A stretch of 64,000 nt of DNA from positions 31,344-95,343 of the forward strand of contig CAZVBQ010000010.1 in assembly GCA_964625575.1 (NCBI GenBank), given 5' to 3'. Position 1 is the first letter of the stretch, and the number at the start of each line of letters is the position of its first letter. A program made the position numbers and the translations under genes. Of the stretch, positions 33,645 to 41,223 are shown piece after piece. Source of the stretch: UTCHB3 sp964625575. GTDB lineage: Bacteria; Bacteroidota; Ignavibacteria; Ignavibacteriales; Ignavibacteriaceae. The notes beneath the pieces are model-generated. The model was given only the letters and a program-made list of their open reading frames with translations, had not been told where the DNA came from and did not search any database.

Positions 33645-35157
33645 CCGTACTCTTCATTAATGAATCACTCATTTGAATAGAGAATTTAAACACTCTCTCA
33701 TCGGCTATTTTTTCGGAGGTGACTCCTCTCAAAACGGCACCGTTCAGGAACTGTGTAAATTCGCTTATAAGGGGTCTGCTTTTACTGATACCAAATATAT
33801 CGATCTTTCCTGGACCTGCTTCCGCCATACCGGTAAGCCACATCGCGTTCCTTTGCTCAAGGAATCCGGCTATGCTGCTCAGGCGGCCCTGCCATATCGA
33901 AGCGTTCTTTGTTACGCTATCGAGTACAGCCTGGGTTTCATCAAAACCTTTTACCTTTGAGTCGTATGCCGAAATTTCATCAAGTATCGCTTTGAATTGC
34001 CGCTGTTGCTCCGTGAGCACCGAAATTTCTGCATCGAGTTTGTTCAGATCAGCAATTTTGCCCATCACGTTGAAGGTCAGGAACATTGTGACAGCGAAAA
34101 GGGCGATTATTGCAATATATCCGTGCCAGGCGAGAGGGAAAGTTTTCTGTCTCTCGATGAGTATCGAAGGGATAAGATTTATTCCCTTGTACTCTTTTGC
34201 CAGTTCTTTTGTAAACTCCACGGCTGCCGCGATCGGTACAGAAAACGCTGAAAGGTTTTCCTCGATCTCACGGTCGAGCAGGGAAGTGTCGATGTCGTCA
34301 AAATCCATTCCCGTGATTCTGGCACGAGGGAACGTATCCCTTAAAGATTCGGGGAGATAATCACCCCAGTCTTCACCGCAGATAACGATATTGTCGAGGT
34401 TGGAGATGTCGCCATTCTCCATTTCGAGCATGATCTTGGAAGCATAAATATCAAATGAATCGATGTTGTGTTTTCCGATATTCAACATCGGGCCGATATG
34501 TTTCACTTGATCGCCCATCAAGAATATCATTCTGCTGTATTCTTTTCCGATGTAAAGGATCAGTGTGTAGTCTGAAAGGGCAAAGTTGAACTTGCGCGAG
34601 ATGTAGAAGCTTAACGAAGTGTCAGCCGCCTTAACGCACGGCACTTTAACTTGCTTTTTGCCGTTTGCCAGCGCAATTGAATCGATCAGGTTGATGTAAG
34701 AGAGATCTGAACTTGGCACAATGGTCATTTTACCGCCATCTGCCATATCGATCGAATTTACAGCCGCGTCGATCTTTTCAATAACCTCTTTTTTGAATAT
34801 TTGTGTCTCACCTTTATCAGGGCGCTGGAAGCTGATATAAGGTTCGGTTATGATGGGGATAACTGCTGTTTTCGAGAGGTCGATCCCCAACAGTAGTGTG
34901 CTAAGTGAGCGGATGTATCCCTGATCGAAATCCTGTCGTGTGGTCAGACCTTCAATGTCTTGCCCGGCACCGCCACCAAGCTCCATATCTCCTGAGTCGA
35001 ACGATAGCCCGGAGTCATCAAAGGTCTGCTCATCGGGCTTGTTGGGCTCGACAGACATACCCCGGAGGAATTTTATTCCGGTCTTCGTTTTTTCGAACAA
35101 GGCTGCTTTGCTGTCAGCCCCTTCGAGGAATAGACAGAAGATATGATTGACGGTCAT
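33622..35157 (-). CDS. PilM-PilN fusion protein
   Basis: 511 residues. The first ~325 residues resemble the actin-like PilM fold (KTAVIPIITEPYISF; YTLILYIGKEYSRMIFLMGD; LDNIVICGEDWGDYLPESL; VPIAAAVEFTKELA). They run directly into a PilN-type N-terminus (INLIPSILIERQ), a membrane segment (residues ~341-365), a coiled coil and a PilN-like periplasmic domain. In Proteobacteria the cytoplasmic PilM binds the PilN tail INLLP; here the two are covalently joined. It starts at the base next to the pilT stop. A fused actin-like/inner-membrane assembly protein is well supported by eye. Confidence 0.78.
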   Translation of the reverse strand: MTVNHIFCLFLEGADSKAALFEKTKTGIKFLRGMSVEPNKPDEQTFDDSGLSFDSGDMELGGGAGQDIEGLTTRQDFDQGYIRSLSTLLLGIDLSKTAVIPIITEPYISFQRPDKGETQIFKKEVIEKIDAAVNSIDMADGGKMTIVPSSDLSYINLIDSIALANGKKQVKVPCVKAADTSLSFYISRKFNFALSDYTLILYIGKEYSRMIFLMGDQVKHIGPMLNIGKHNIDSFDIYASKIMLEMENGDISNLDNIVICGEDWGDYLPESLRDTFPRARITGMDFDDIDTSLLDREIEENLSAFSVPIAAAVEFTKELAKEYKGINLIPSILIERQKTFPLAWHGYIAIIALFAVTMFLTFNVMGKIADLNKLDAEISVLTEQQRQFKAILDEISAYDSKVKGFDETQAVLDSVTKNASIWQGRLSSIAGFLEQRNAMWLTGMAEAGPGKIDIFGISKSRPLISEFTQFLNGAVLRGVTSEKIADERVFKFSIQMSDSLMKSTDGTKVKK

Positions 35158-36417
35158 TTACGAAATACCTAAGATCTGTTTCATTCTGTTCTTCTGGTTC
35201 GCGTAAGATAGCGCTGTTTCAAGGGATATTTTCTTCGAGATGTAAAGATTCTTTATATCCTGTTCCATGGTGATCATACCCTGGGCGGCACCCTGGTTGA
35301 TCATCATGTAGATCTCTCCCGAGTTGTTGTTTTTTATAGCCGACTGAATACTAGGTGTCATAACCAGTACTTCCTTCGCCATGACACGTTTGCCGTCGAG
35401 GCTTGGCAGCAGTTTTTGTGAAACCACCACGGTCAGCACATCAGCAAGCCTGCTTCTGACGCGGGGTTGTTCATTCGGATGCACTTCGGCAATAATTCTG
35501 TCGATCGACTCAACCGCGGAAGAAGTGTGAAGTGTTGAGAAAACCTTGTGACCGGTATCCGCCACTTCGAGTGATGCCATGATCGTCTCGGGATCGCGCA
35601 TCTCACCGATAATGATGATATCAGGATCCTGCCGGAGTGACTGAATCACCCCGTCTTTGAAGGAAGCAACGTCTTTGCCAACTTCGCGGTGTCTGATGAT
35701 ACACTTCTTTGAAGTGTGAACGAACTCGATCGGCTGCGCGATCACGATAACCTGGGCATTGTCAGTCTCATTGTGCATGTCGACAATGGCATCAAGAGTT
35801 GATGACTTACCCGAACCTGTTATTCCAGTTATCAAAACCAACCCCTGCTTAATGTAGAGGTGGTGCATCGACTGAATCGCGATCTTGCTGAAACCAAGTG
35901 TATCGATTTTACGGACGGTCGGGGATATCGCTCTCATATTAAGGGCGAGAGAATCCATGTCATAATAAGCATCCGCTCTGAAACGGTACATTCTCGCCGG
36001 CTCGCCCGCCATGAATGAATGAGAGAAGTCGATGTTCTTGTTGTGGAAAAGTCCTTCCCTCTGTTTGTCGCTCAGAATATTGAGAATAACTATAGCTGAC
36101 TCATCCTCGTGAAGTGAAGGCAGATCAGCAATCTTGTCCTTTTTCCCATGAATTCTGAGCCATATATTACGCATGGTTGCCAGCCCGCCGAACTCGATAT
36201 CAGAAGCTTCTTTTTTAACCATGGTAACCAGCACGGCGTTCATGAAGTCCATCAGCAGGCCCTTCTGATCGTAGTTCAGTGAGGCCACTAAATTAGCCAG
36301 GAAAGGGAGGCGTTCAGCACTGATAACTGAACGGGGAACCTGTTGGATCATACCCGAAAGCAAGGCTTTCGCCGGTTGAGTTACCTGTTCAAGCGGTGGA
36401 ACCATAATTTGCGACAA
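35158..36417 (-). CDS. pilT: PilT-like type IV pilus ATPase
   Basis: 419 residues. Walker A GITGSGKSSTLD near residue 195, Asp box and Walker B (DPDIIIIGEMRDPETI), His box STLHTSSAVESIDRI, and a C-terminal segment EVLVMTPSIQSAIKNNNSGEI aligning with the PilT AIRNLIRE retraction motif, then GMITMEQDI. These features mark a PilT/PilU-type retraction ATPase, distinct from the PilB-type gene upstream. An N-terminal extension of ~60 residues is longer than in Pseudomonas PilT. A 65-bp gap separates it from pilB. Confidence 0.88.
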   Translation of the reverse strand: MSQIMVPPLEQVTQPAKALLSGMIQQVPRSVISAERLPFLANLVASLNYDQKGLLMDFMNAVLVTMVKKEASDIEFGGLATMRNIWLRIHGKKDKIADLPSLHEDESAIVILNILSDKQREGLFHNKNIDFSHSFMAGEPARMYRFRADAYYDMDSLALNMRAISPTVRKIDTLGFSKIAIQSMHHLYIKQGLVLITGITGSGKSSTLDAIVDMHNETDNAQVIVIAQPIEFVHTSKKCIIRHREVGKDVASFKDGVIQSLRQDPDIIIIGEMRDPETIMASLEVADTGHKVFSTLHTSSAVESIDRIIAEVHPNEQPRVRSRLADVLTVVVSQKLLPSLDGKRVMAKEVLVMTPSIQSAIKNNNSGEIYMMINQGAAQGMITMEQDIKNLYISKKISLETALSYANQKNRMKQILGIS

Positions 36418-36482
36418 TCTTTTTAAAAAACTGGTATATCAAATCAAAATATAAAGAAAACAAGGGAATTTCTGTCCATTAA

Positions 36483-38276
36483 TCAGTCTTCCATTGTTCC
36501 GGAGATCACCTCATCGAAAGAAGTGATTCCGAGTTTAACCTTCTCAAGACCGGTCTCTCTGAGGTTCATTGAGCCGTCTTTTTTCGCCTGCGCTTTAAGT
36601 TTCTCCTCATCCACCTCTTCACCGGAGGAAACGATAACCCTTTTTAGCTCCTTGGTAAAGAAAAGTGCCTCGTGTATGGCGATCCTTCCTTTGTATCCCG
36701 TGCCGGAACATTTCGGGCACCCCATGGCTTCGTATATCTCATACTCTTTCCACTCATCCGGATCGATCTGTAAAACATGAATGATCTCAGGGTCGATGTT
36801 TGTAACACGCCGTTTGCATTCAGGGCAGAGCCGCCGGATAAGTCGCTGAGCCACGATGATATTGATGGCATAAGCGATAAGGAATGGCTCTATACCCATT
36901 TTATATAACCTGGATACAGCAGAGGGGGCATCATTGGTGTGAAGCGTTGAGAATGTGAGGTGACCCGTGTTCGCGAGTTTTATCGCCACCTCAGCGGTCT
37001 CCTTGTCACGCATCTCACCTACAAGCACGATATCGGGGTCATGCCGGAGTATGGCCCTGATCGCCTGTTCGAAATTCATTTTATGGCTGATCTTAAGCTG
37101 TCTGGCTCCTTTGATGACGTACTCAACAGGATCCTCAACAGTCAAAACGTTAACGGTCGGGTCGATAACTTGATAGAGGGCGGCGACCAAAGTGGTACTT
37201 TTACCACTTCCTGTTGGTCCGGTAAGAATAACCATCCCTTGTGGTTTTCTGATCGCGGCATCAAATGACGTTCTGGCGTAGCCGGTTAACCCGAGCTTGT
37301 TCAGGTCGGTAATAACCTTTCTGTCATCAAGGATACGAATAACCACCGACTCAAATTTGCTTCGTAGCTCGGTTCCCACCATTGGGAGAATGGAGACACG
37401 GAAGCGGATAACCGTACCGTCAATCTCGCGCTGGATGAAACCGTCTTGCGCTTTCTCACGTTCGAAGCGGTCGAGGCCTTTAGCGCGGTCTTTAATAACA
37501 GCGATAACTGCCTCGGGGAACGTGTTGTCCTGGGAGTACCAGACCTGTAGATTGCCATCGATACGAAACATGATATCGGTTTTTCTGGCGCTTTGTGGCA
37601 CTATGTGAATATCAGAAACCCCTTTACGGGTTCCCTCAACGAGGGCGGCCTCAATAAGATTGATCAGGGCAGATTTGTTGATCTCGGCTTCAAGCTGCTC
37701 TTCATCAAGCTGGGTATCATCCTGCATGTCAGTGATCATCTCCTGAGGAGCTTCCTGAATGCTTTTAAGGAACTCGTTCTCAGGTGGACTGATCTGATTG
37801 ATCAGTTTCTCATACTTCGATTTCTTGATGAAGGTGACCTCGTATTTCTTTGCTTTGAGGTCAAAAGCGATCTTCGATATCTTTTTATTGGTCGGGTCGA
37901 CTGCACCAAGTATGAGCTTGTCTTTAATAACAGGATCAAAAAGGAGGGGAATCACCTTCTGAAGGGTGAGAAGCTGCTGCAGGGAGTCGGGAAGAGATTT
38001 GATATATTTCTTGATCTCTTCAACTTTTTCTTCTGTAAAACGCTCGGAAATGGTATCGAAATCCCTGAACGCGTAAAGCGCTGCTACTTCAGCGAAAACA
38101 ATATCATGATCATATTTAAAATCCTCGACCAGGATCTGGGCGAGATTTCGTTTGATCTTGTTTACATCATTAGCTTTAGCGTCAAGCGCCTTTTCCAGAG
38201 TCTGAGCATCAATTATCCCTTTTCGTAAAAGGGTATATCCGATCTTGTCAGCAGTTTCCAGTCTGGGGTCAAGCAT
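36483..38276 (-). CDS. pilB: PilB/GspE-like assembly ATPase
   Basis: 597 residues. An N-terminal MshEN-like domain (GYTLLRKGIIDAQTLEKAL; IPLLFDPVIKDKLILGAVDP) is followed by the GspE core: Walker A GPTGSGKSTTLVAAL, Asp box VLTVEDPVEYV, Walker B DPDIVLVGEMRDKETA, His box STLHTNDAPSAVSRL, and the zinc-binding tetracysteine CPECKR...CPKCSGTGYKGR. This is the polymerising motor. The start ATG at 38276 lies 64 bases inside the upstream pilC frame and lacks a clear ribosome site, suggesting translational coupling. Confidence 0.92.
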   Translation of the reverse strand: MLDPRLETADKIGYTLLRKGIIDAQTLEKALDAKANDVNKIKRNLAQILVEDFKYDHDIVFAEVAALYAFRDFDTISERFTEEKVEEIKKYIKSLPDSLQQLLTLQKVIPLLFDPVIKDKLILGAVDPTNKKISKIAFDLKAKKYEVTFIKKSKYEKLINQISPPENEFLKSIQEAPQEMITDMQDDTQLDEEQLEAEINKSALINLIEAALVEGTRKGVSDIHIVPQSARKTDIMFRIDGNLQVWYSQDNTFPEAVIAVIKDRAKGLDRFEREKAQDGFIQREIDGTVIRFRVSILPMVGTELRSKFESVVIRILDDRKVITDLNKLGLTGYARTSFDAAIRKPQGMVILTGPTGSGKSTTLVAALYQVIDPTVNVLTVEDPVEYVIKGARQLKISHKMNFEQAIRAILRHDPDIVLVGEMRDKETAEVAIKLANTGHLTFSTLHTNDAPSAVSRLYKMGIEPFLIAYAINIIVAQRLIRRLCPECKRRVTNIDPEIIHVLQIDPDEWKEYEIYEAMGCPKCSGTGYKGRIAIHEALFFTKELKRVIVSSGEEVDEEKLKAQAKKDGSMNLRETGLEKVKLGITSFDEVISGTMED

Positions 38277-39652
38277 TGGGCAGTCTGTTTATCCGGAATT
38301 AGTTTATGATTTTCAGTACCCGGAGGTTTAGGGCTTACGGTCGCGGTCTCGGCAGAGACGACAGTCAGTGCCGTCATAACTACCATGATCAGTAGCGAAA
38401 TAATAACCTGAATCAGTTCGATGACATTTTTTAATTTGTAAACGGTCTCACTCTCATAGTAATTCGCCAACTGGAGCATGGTATTTTTAATATTACCGGT
38501 CTCCTCTCCTGAGTGAAGGCGCGAGAGAGCAGTTTCAGTGAAGACACCGGTCGCGGTAAGAGCGTCGGTGATACCCACACCTTGTTTGGTCATGATCGGG
38601 ATGGCGATCCGTTTAACCCTGTCCTCAAAATATTTATTGTCTGTGGCTTCAGCGGAAATCCTCAATGGAGTGATACTCTCCGCGGAACCCGAGTAGAGGG
38701 TGTAAAACACCCTGCAAAAAACTTCAATTGCTGTTTTATGAACAATTCCCCCTATTACAGGCATTTTAAGCATGTATTTGTCTTTTATGTAGCGTCCCTT
38801 CTCGGTGCTTAGAAACGCGATCACCCCGACTATCGGCGCAATAAAGGCGAACATTATCATCGCAGGATGCGCCATCAGAAAGTCGCTGAATTCGAGTGTT
38901 GCCTTCGTCATAGGCGGTAATTCTATTCCGAATCGCCGGAACATGTTCGCTGTTTCAGGGAAGATGTACATCACATAAAAAAGCACGGCGCCAAAGAGCA
39001 CAACCACAGTGATGAGTGGGGTGACGAGGGCGCTTTTAATATTTTTCTTAAATTCAGCACGGCGTTCAAGGAACTTGGCTGTTGCCCTGTAAATCTCACC
39101 CATGTTACCGCTTTTTGCAGCCAGCCCGAGCATGAACGCGGTGAACTTCCCAAAAACATTCTGATAACGAAGGAAGACCACCTCGGGGTCGGTTCCTTTT
39201 TTCAGCTCCGAGTTGATCTCTTTCAGAGTCTCCCGGAGGGTTTTATTTGCCGTATCGTTGATCAAAAGGGTAAGAATCTCTCCATAAGGCAACTTTTGAT
39301 CAAGCAGTTCAGCGCTGATCTTCACGTACATCAGCAGGTCCTGCATGCCCGGCGTGGTCTGATAATCAATGAGTTTCGAGCGGACATACCCTACTGTATA
39401 TCCCATTTTCTGGAAGGCATCGATAACTTCCTGCCGGTTGAATGCCTTCTGCTCACCGAAGATCGGTTTCTCCGATCCCCTCTGAACCTTGTAGAGGTAG
39501 GTGCCTCTCTTCTCAATGGTCCGAATGGTCAGACCGCTCTGTTCGGCAAGTTTGTGAATTTTCTTCTTGCCTTCGGATGCAGAATTGGCGGAAAGTGATC
39601 CACTTATTATCTGTCCGTTCGATTTAACGGCGGTAAAACGTAGCTCGGTCAT
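38213..39652 (-). CDS. pilC: PilC/GspF-like inner-membrane platform protein
   Basis: 479 residues, longer than the usual ~400. An N-terminal domain of about 100 residues (with KSNGQIISGSLSANSASEGKKKIHKL, an IgA-like/'GspF_N' pattern) precedes two GspF domains, each with a cytoplasmic helical bundle and membrane segments (LVTPLITVVVLFGAVLFYVMYIF; MIMFAFIAPIVGVIAFL; ELIQVIISLLIMVVMTALTVV). The tail after the last membrane segment is not conserved-looking and overlaps pilB by 64 bases. It begins 70 bp after the pilin-like gene, behind a strong hairpin. Confidence 0.88.
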   Translation of the reverse strand: MTELRFTAVKSNGQIISGSLSANSASEGKKKIHKLAEQSGLTIRTIEKRGTYLYKVQRGSEKPIFGEQKAFNRQEVIDAFQKMGYTVGYVRSKLIDYQTTPGMQDLLMYVKISAELLDQKLPYGEILTLLINDTANKTLRETLKEINSELKKGTDPEVVFLRYQNVFGKFTAFMLGLAAKSGNMGEIYRATAKFLERRAEFKKNIKSALVTPLITVVVLFGAVLFYVMYIFPETANMFRRFGIELPPMTKATLEFSDFLMAHPAMIMFAFIAPIVGVIAFLSTEKGRYIKDKYMLKMPVIGGIVHKTAIEVFCRVFYTLYSGSAESITPLRISAEATDNKYFEDRVKRIAIPIMTKQGVGITDALTATGVFTETALSRLHSGEETGNIKNTMLQLANYYESETVYKLKNVIELIQVIISLLIMVVMTALTVVSAETATVSPKPPGTENHKLIPDKQTAQCLTPDWKLLTRSDIPFYEKG

Positions 39653-39668
39653 GCAATTTAAATAAAGA

Positions 39669-39696
39669 GAAGGCTTTCTTTTTCAAGAAAGCCTTC
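39669..39696 (-). terminator. Intrinsic terminator/attenuator between pilin-like gene and pilC
   Basis: Perfect 12-bp stem, GAAGGCTTTCTT (39669-39680) and AAGAAAGCCTTC (39685-39696), with a 4-base loop. On the transcribed minus strand it is followed by TCTCTTTATTT. Its place between a pilin-like gene and pilC suits partial termination that makes pilin mRNA more abundant than machinery mRNA. Confidence 0.8.
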
Positions 39697-39721
39697 CGAA
39701 TTGTCGCTAATGCCTTCTAAA

Positions 39722-40111
39722 CTATCTTGAGTTGATAGTGGTCGAGGTGATGTTAGTAGGACCAACGACCATCGTCACGCTAACAGTATCTGTACCATTG
39801 GTACCGATCTGGTTGCCTTTACCCGAAAGAGTAACTGACTGGGCAGCAACGGTGGCTGTGTAGGTACCATTAGCCGATGAAGCAAGTCTGGTTGGGATGG
39901 TGTAACCGGTGAAGGTATTGCCACCGCCGCCCATGTTAGCCGGCATCTTGTAGAATTTTTGAGCATCACTGGCAATATTGGTGAGGTCAGCTATGACCGC
40001 GTCTGTATTTGCCTGAGAACTGCTTGTTGTGAAAACGTTAATACCGACGACAACGGCGATACCGACTATGATAACGCCAAGTACGATAAGTAATAACTGT
40101 TGTTGTCCCAT
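39722..40111 (-). CDS. Atypical pilin-like protein 1
   Basis: 129 residues. N-terminus MGQQQLLLIVLGVIIVGIAVVVG is one long hydrophobic helix like a type IV pilin alpha-1, but with only Met-Gly before the QQQ, no prepilin leader of the usual length and no Glu at mature position 5. A helical region (IADLTNIASDAQKFYKMP) is followed by NMGGGGNTFTGYTIP and a Ser/Thr-rich beta part. AGGAAC precedes the ATG. A paralogue with the same N-terminus and MGGGG motif is at 40646-41029. Placement ahead of pilC/pilB/pilT/secretin argues for a pilin or pseudopilin. Confidence 0.65.
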   Translation of the reverse strand: MGQQQLLLIVLGVIIVGIAVVVGINVFTTSSSQANTDAVIADLTNIASDAQKFYKMPANMGGGGNTFTGYTIPTRLASSANGTYTATVAAQSVTLSGKGNQIGTNGTDTVSVTMVVGPTNITSTTINSR

Positions 40112-40243
40112 AGTTGTTCCTCAATTGATTGGTGAATGTTTAAGTAAATTTGGTAAAATTACGGTTTAATATAACAAATAGCTTTTAATTCCAAATGTGA
40201 TCAAAATAAAAAAATGTATAAAGTATCTTTATTTTGACAGATA

Positions 40244-40633
40244 TCATATGATAAGGCTGCCATCAGCTCTCAATTTTTGTGAAGCTTCCTCTCTTTGTTC
40301 GTGAGAGGCGATCTTCATATACTCATTTGTCATCCTTTCAAGGTTTTTAGCGAGATTCACCATAACTGATTTCGCGATGTCGGGGTTCTCCCTTATCAGT
40401 AGATCGAAATCACTTGGTATCGGAACCACGGTGGTGGTTTCGAGAGCGATAAGAGAGGCGGTTCTGGGTTTTCCCAAAATGGCACTCATCTCCCCGATAA
40501 TGCCTCCTTTTTCGGCAAAAGTCCCCACCTGGACATCACCTTTGAAGATACCCACGCTGCCTTTCATAAGAACAAAAAGGTTGAAACTTGTATCACCTTC
40601 TTTAACGATGGCTTCGCCTTTTTGGAAGATCAT
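40244..40633 (-). CDS. Stand-alone cyclic-nucleotide-binding domain protein
   Basis: 129 residues of CRP-type cNMP-binding fold: FQKGEAIVKEGDTSFNLFVLMKGSVGIF, then the phosphate-binding cassette GEMSAILGKPRTAS with the key Glu and Arg, and a C-helix segment. No DNA-binding or enzymatic domain follows; the last ~30 residues are polar helix. AGGAG precedes the ATG, 12 bases after the upstream pilin-like gene. Sitting between two pilin paralogues, it may couple a nucleotide signal to pilus activity; the ligand is unknown. Confidence 0.85.
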   Translation of the reverse strand: MIFQKGEAIVKEGDTSFNLFVLMKGSVGIFKGDVQVGTFAEKGGIIGEMSAILGKPRTASLIALETTTVVPIPSDFDLLIRENPDIAKSVMVNLAKNLERMTNEYMKIASHEQREEASQKLRADGSLII

Positions 40634-40645
40634 ATTGTGCTCCTC

Positions 40646-41029
40646 TTAATTTCCGGATGAAATGACATAATTATCCGGGTAAGCAGTTATAAAAACTTTT
40701 ATTGTATCACTCCCGGTGCTGATGGCACGGTCTGTTGCAGAAATTGTGATCTGGGATTGAGAAACATTTGTTATTCTGTAGATCGCGTCTTCGGTAGTGT
40801 CAAGGGTCTGGGGGATCCGCCATCCAATGAAAGATTTCCCTCCTCCTCCCATGGGGACAGGAGTCATGTAATAGTTTTGTGCCATCATGGCTAACGTGGT
40901 GCACTCGGCAGTCATCTGATGCTTTTTACTTTCATCGGAATTTTGTTGAAACAAATTGATACCGGTAACAACAGCAATGCCGATGAGGATAACGCCAAGC
41001 GCAATAAGCAGTAATTGTTGCTGGCCCAT
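40646..41029 (-). CDS. Atypical pilin-like protein 2
   Basis: 127 residues, paralogue of the protein at 39722. Shared features: MGQQQLLLI start, a single hydrophobic helix to residue ~25 ending GINLF, a helical stretch (TTLAMMAQNYYMTP) and MGGGGKSFIGWRIP, then a beta-rich C-terminus (ITISATDRAISTGSDTIKVFI). No usual prepilin leader and no Glu5. First gene of the operon: 194 bp of non-coding DNA lie upstream. The C-terminal halves diverge strongly from the paralogue, suggesting different exposed surfaces. Confidence 0.65.
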   Translation of the reverse strand: MGQQQLLLIALGVILIGIAVVTGINLFQQNSDESKKHQMTAECTTLAMMAQNYYMTPVPMGGGGKSFIGWRIPQTLDTTEDAIYRITNVSQSQITISATDRAISTGSDTIKVFITAYPDNYVISSGN

Positions 41030-41223
41030 CTGAAGAGGTCCTTAGGCAAATACTACAATTGTCACAAATAGATCCATTCTCAGTCGTTCAGACTGTGCAA
41101 TAATTATGACTACAATAATCTCACTGAACTGAATGACAAGTTACTCAAAATTTCGGGTTAATGCAACTATTATTTTTATGCGAAAGGTATTTAGAATGGA
41201 AAAAGTAAGAAAAGGGGTATTAT
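41030..41223. other. Intergenic region upstream of pilus-like operon
   Basis: 194 bp between the RNA methyltransferase stop and the first pilin-like gene, both on the minus strand. It should contain the operon promoter. On the minus strand AAGGACC gives a ribosome site for the pilin-like gene. I see no tandem repeats, no convincing TAnnTTTG box and no strong terminator. Confidence 0.5.

Noticed and set aside
33719..34360. 213-codon open frame antisense to the PilM-PilN gene
   Set aside because: Serine-rich low-complexity product typical of the antisense of a real gene; no ribosome site or domain.
38213..38340. Definite frameshift in pilC
   Set aside because: The long C-terminal tail is suspicious, but no specific base change is indicated by the sequence alone; kept only as an alternative.
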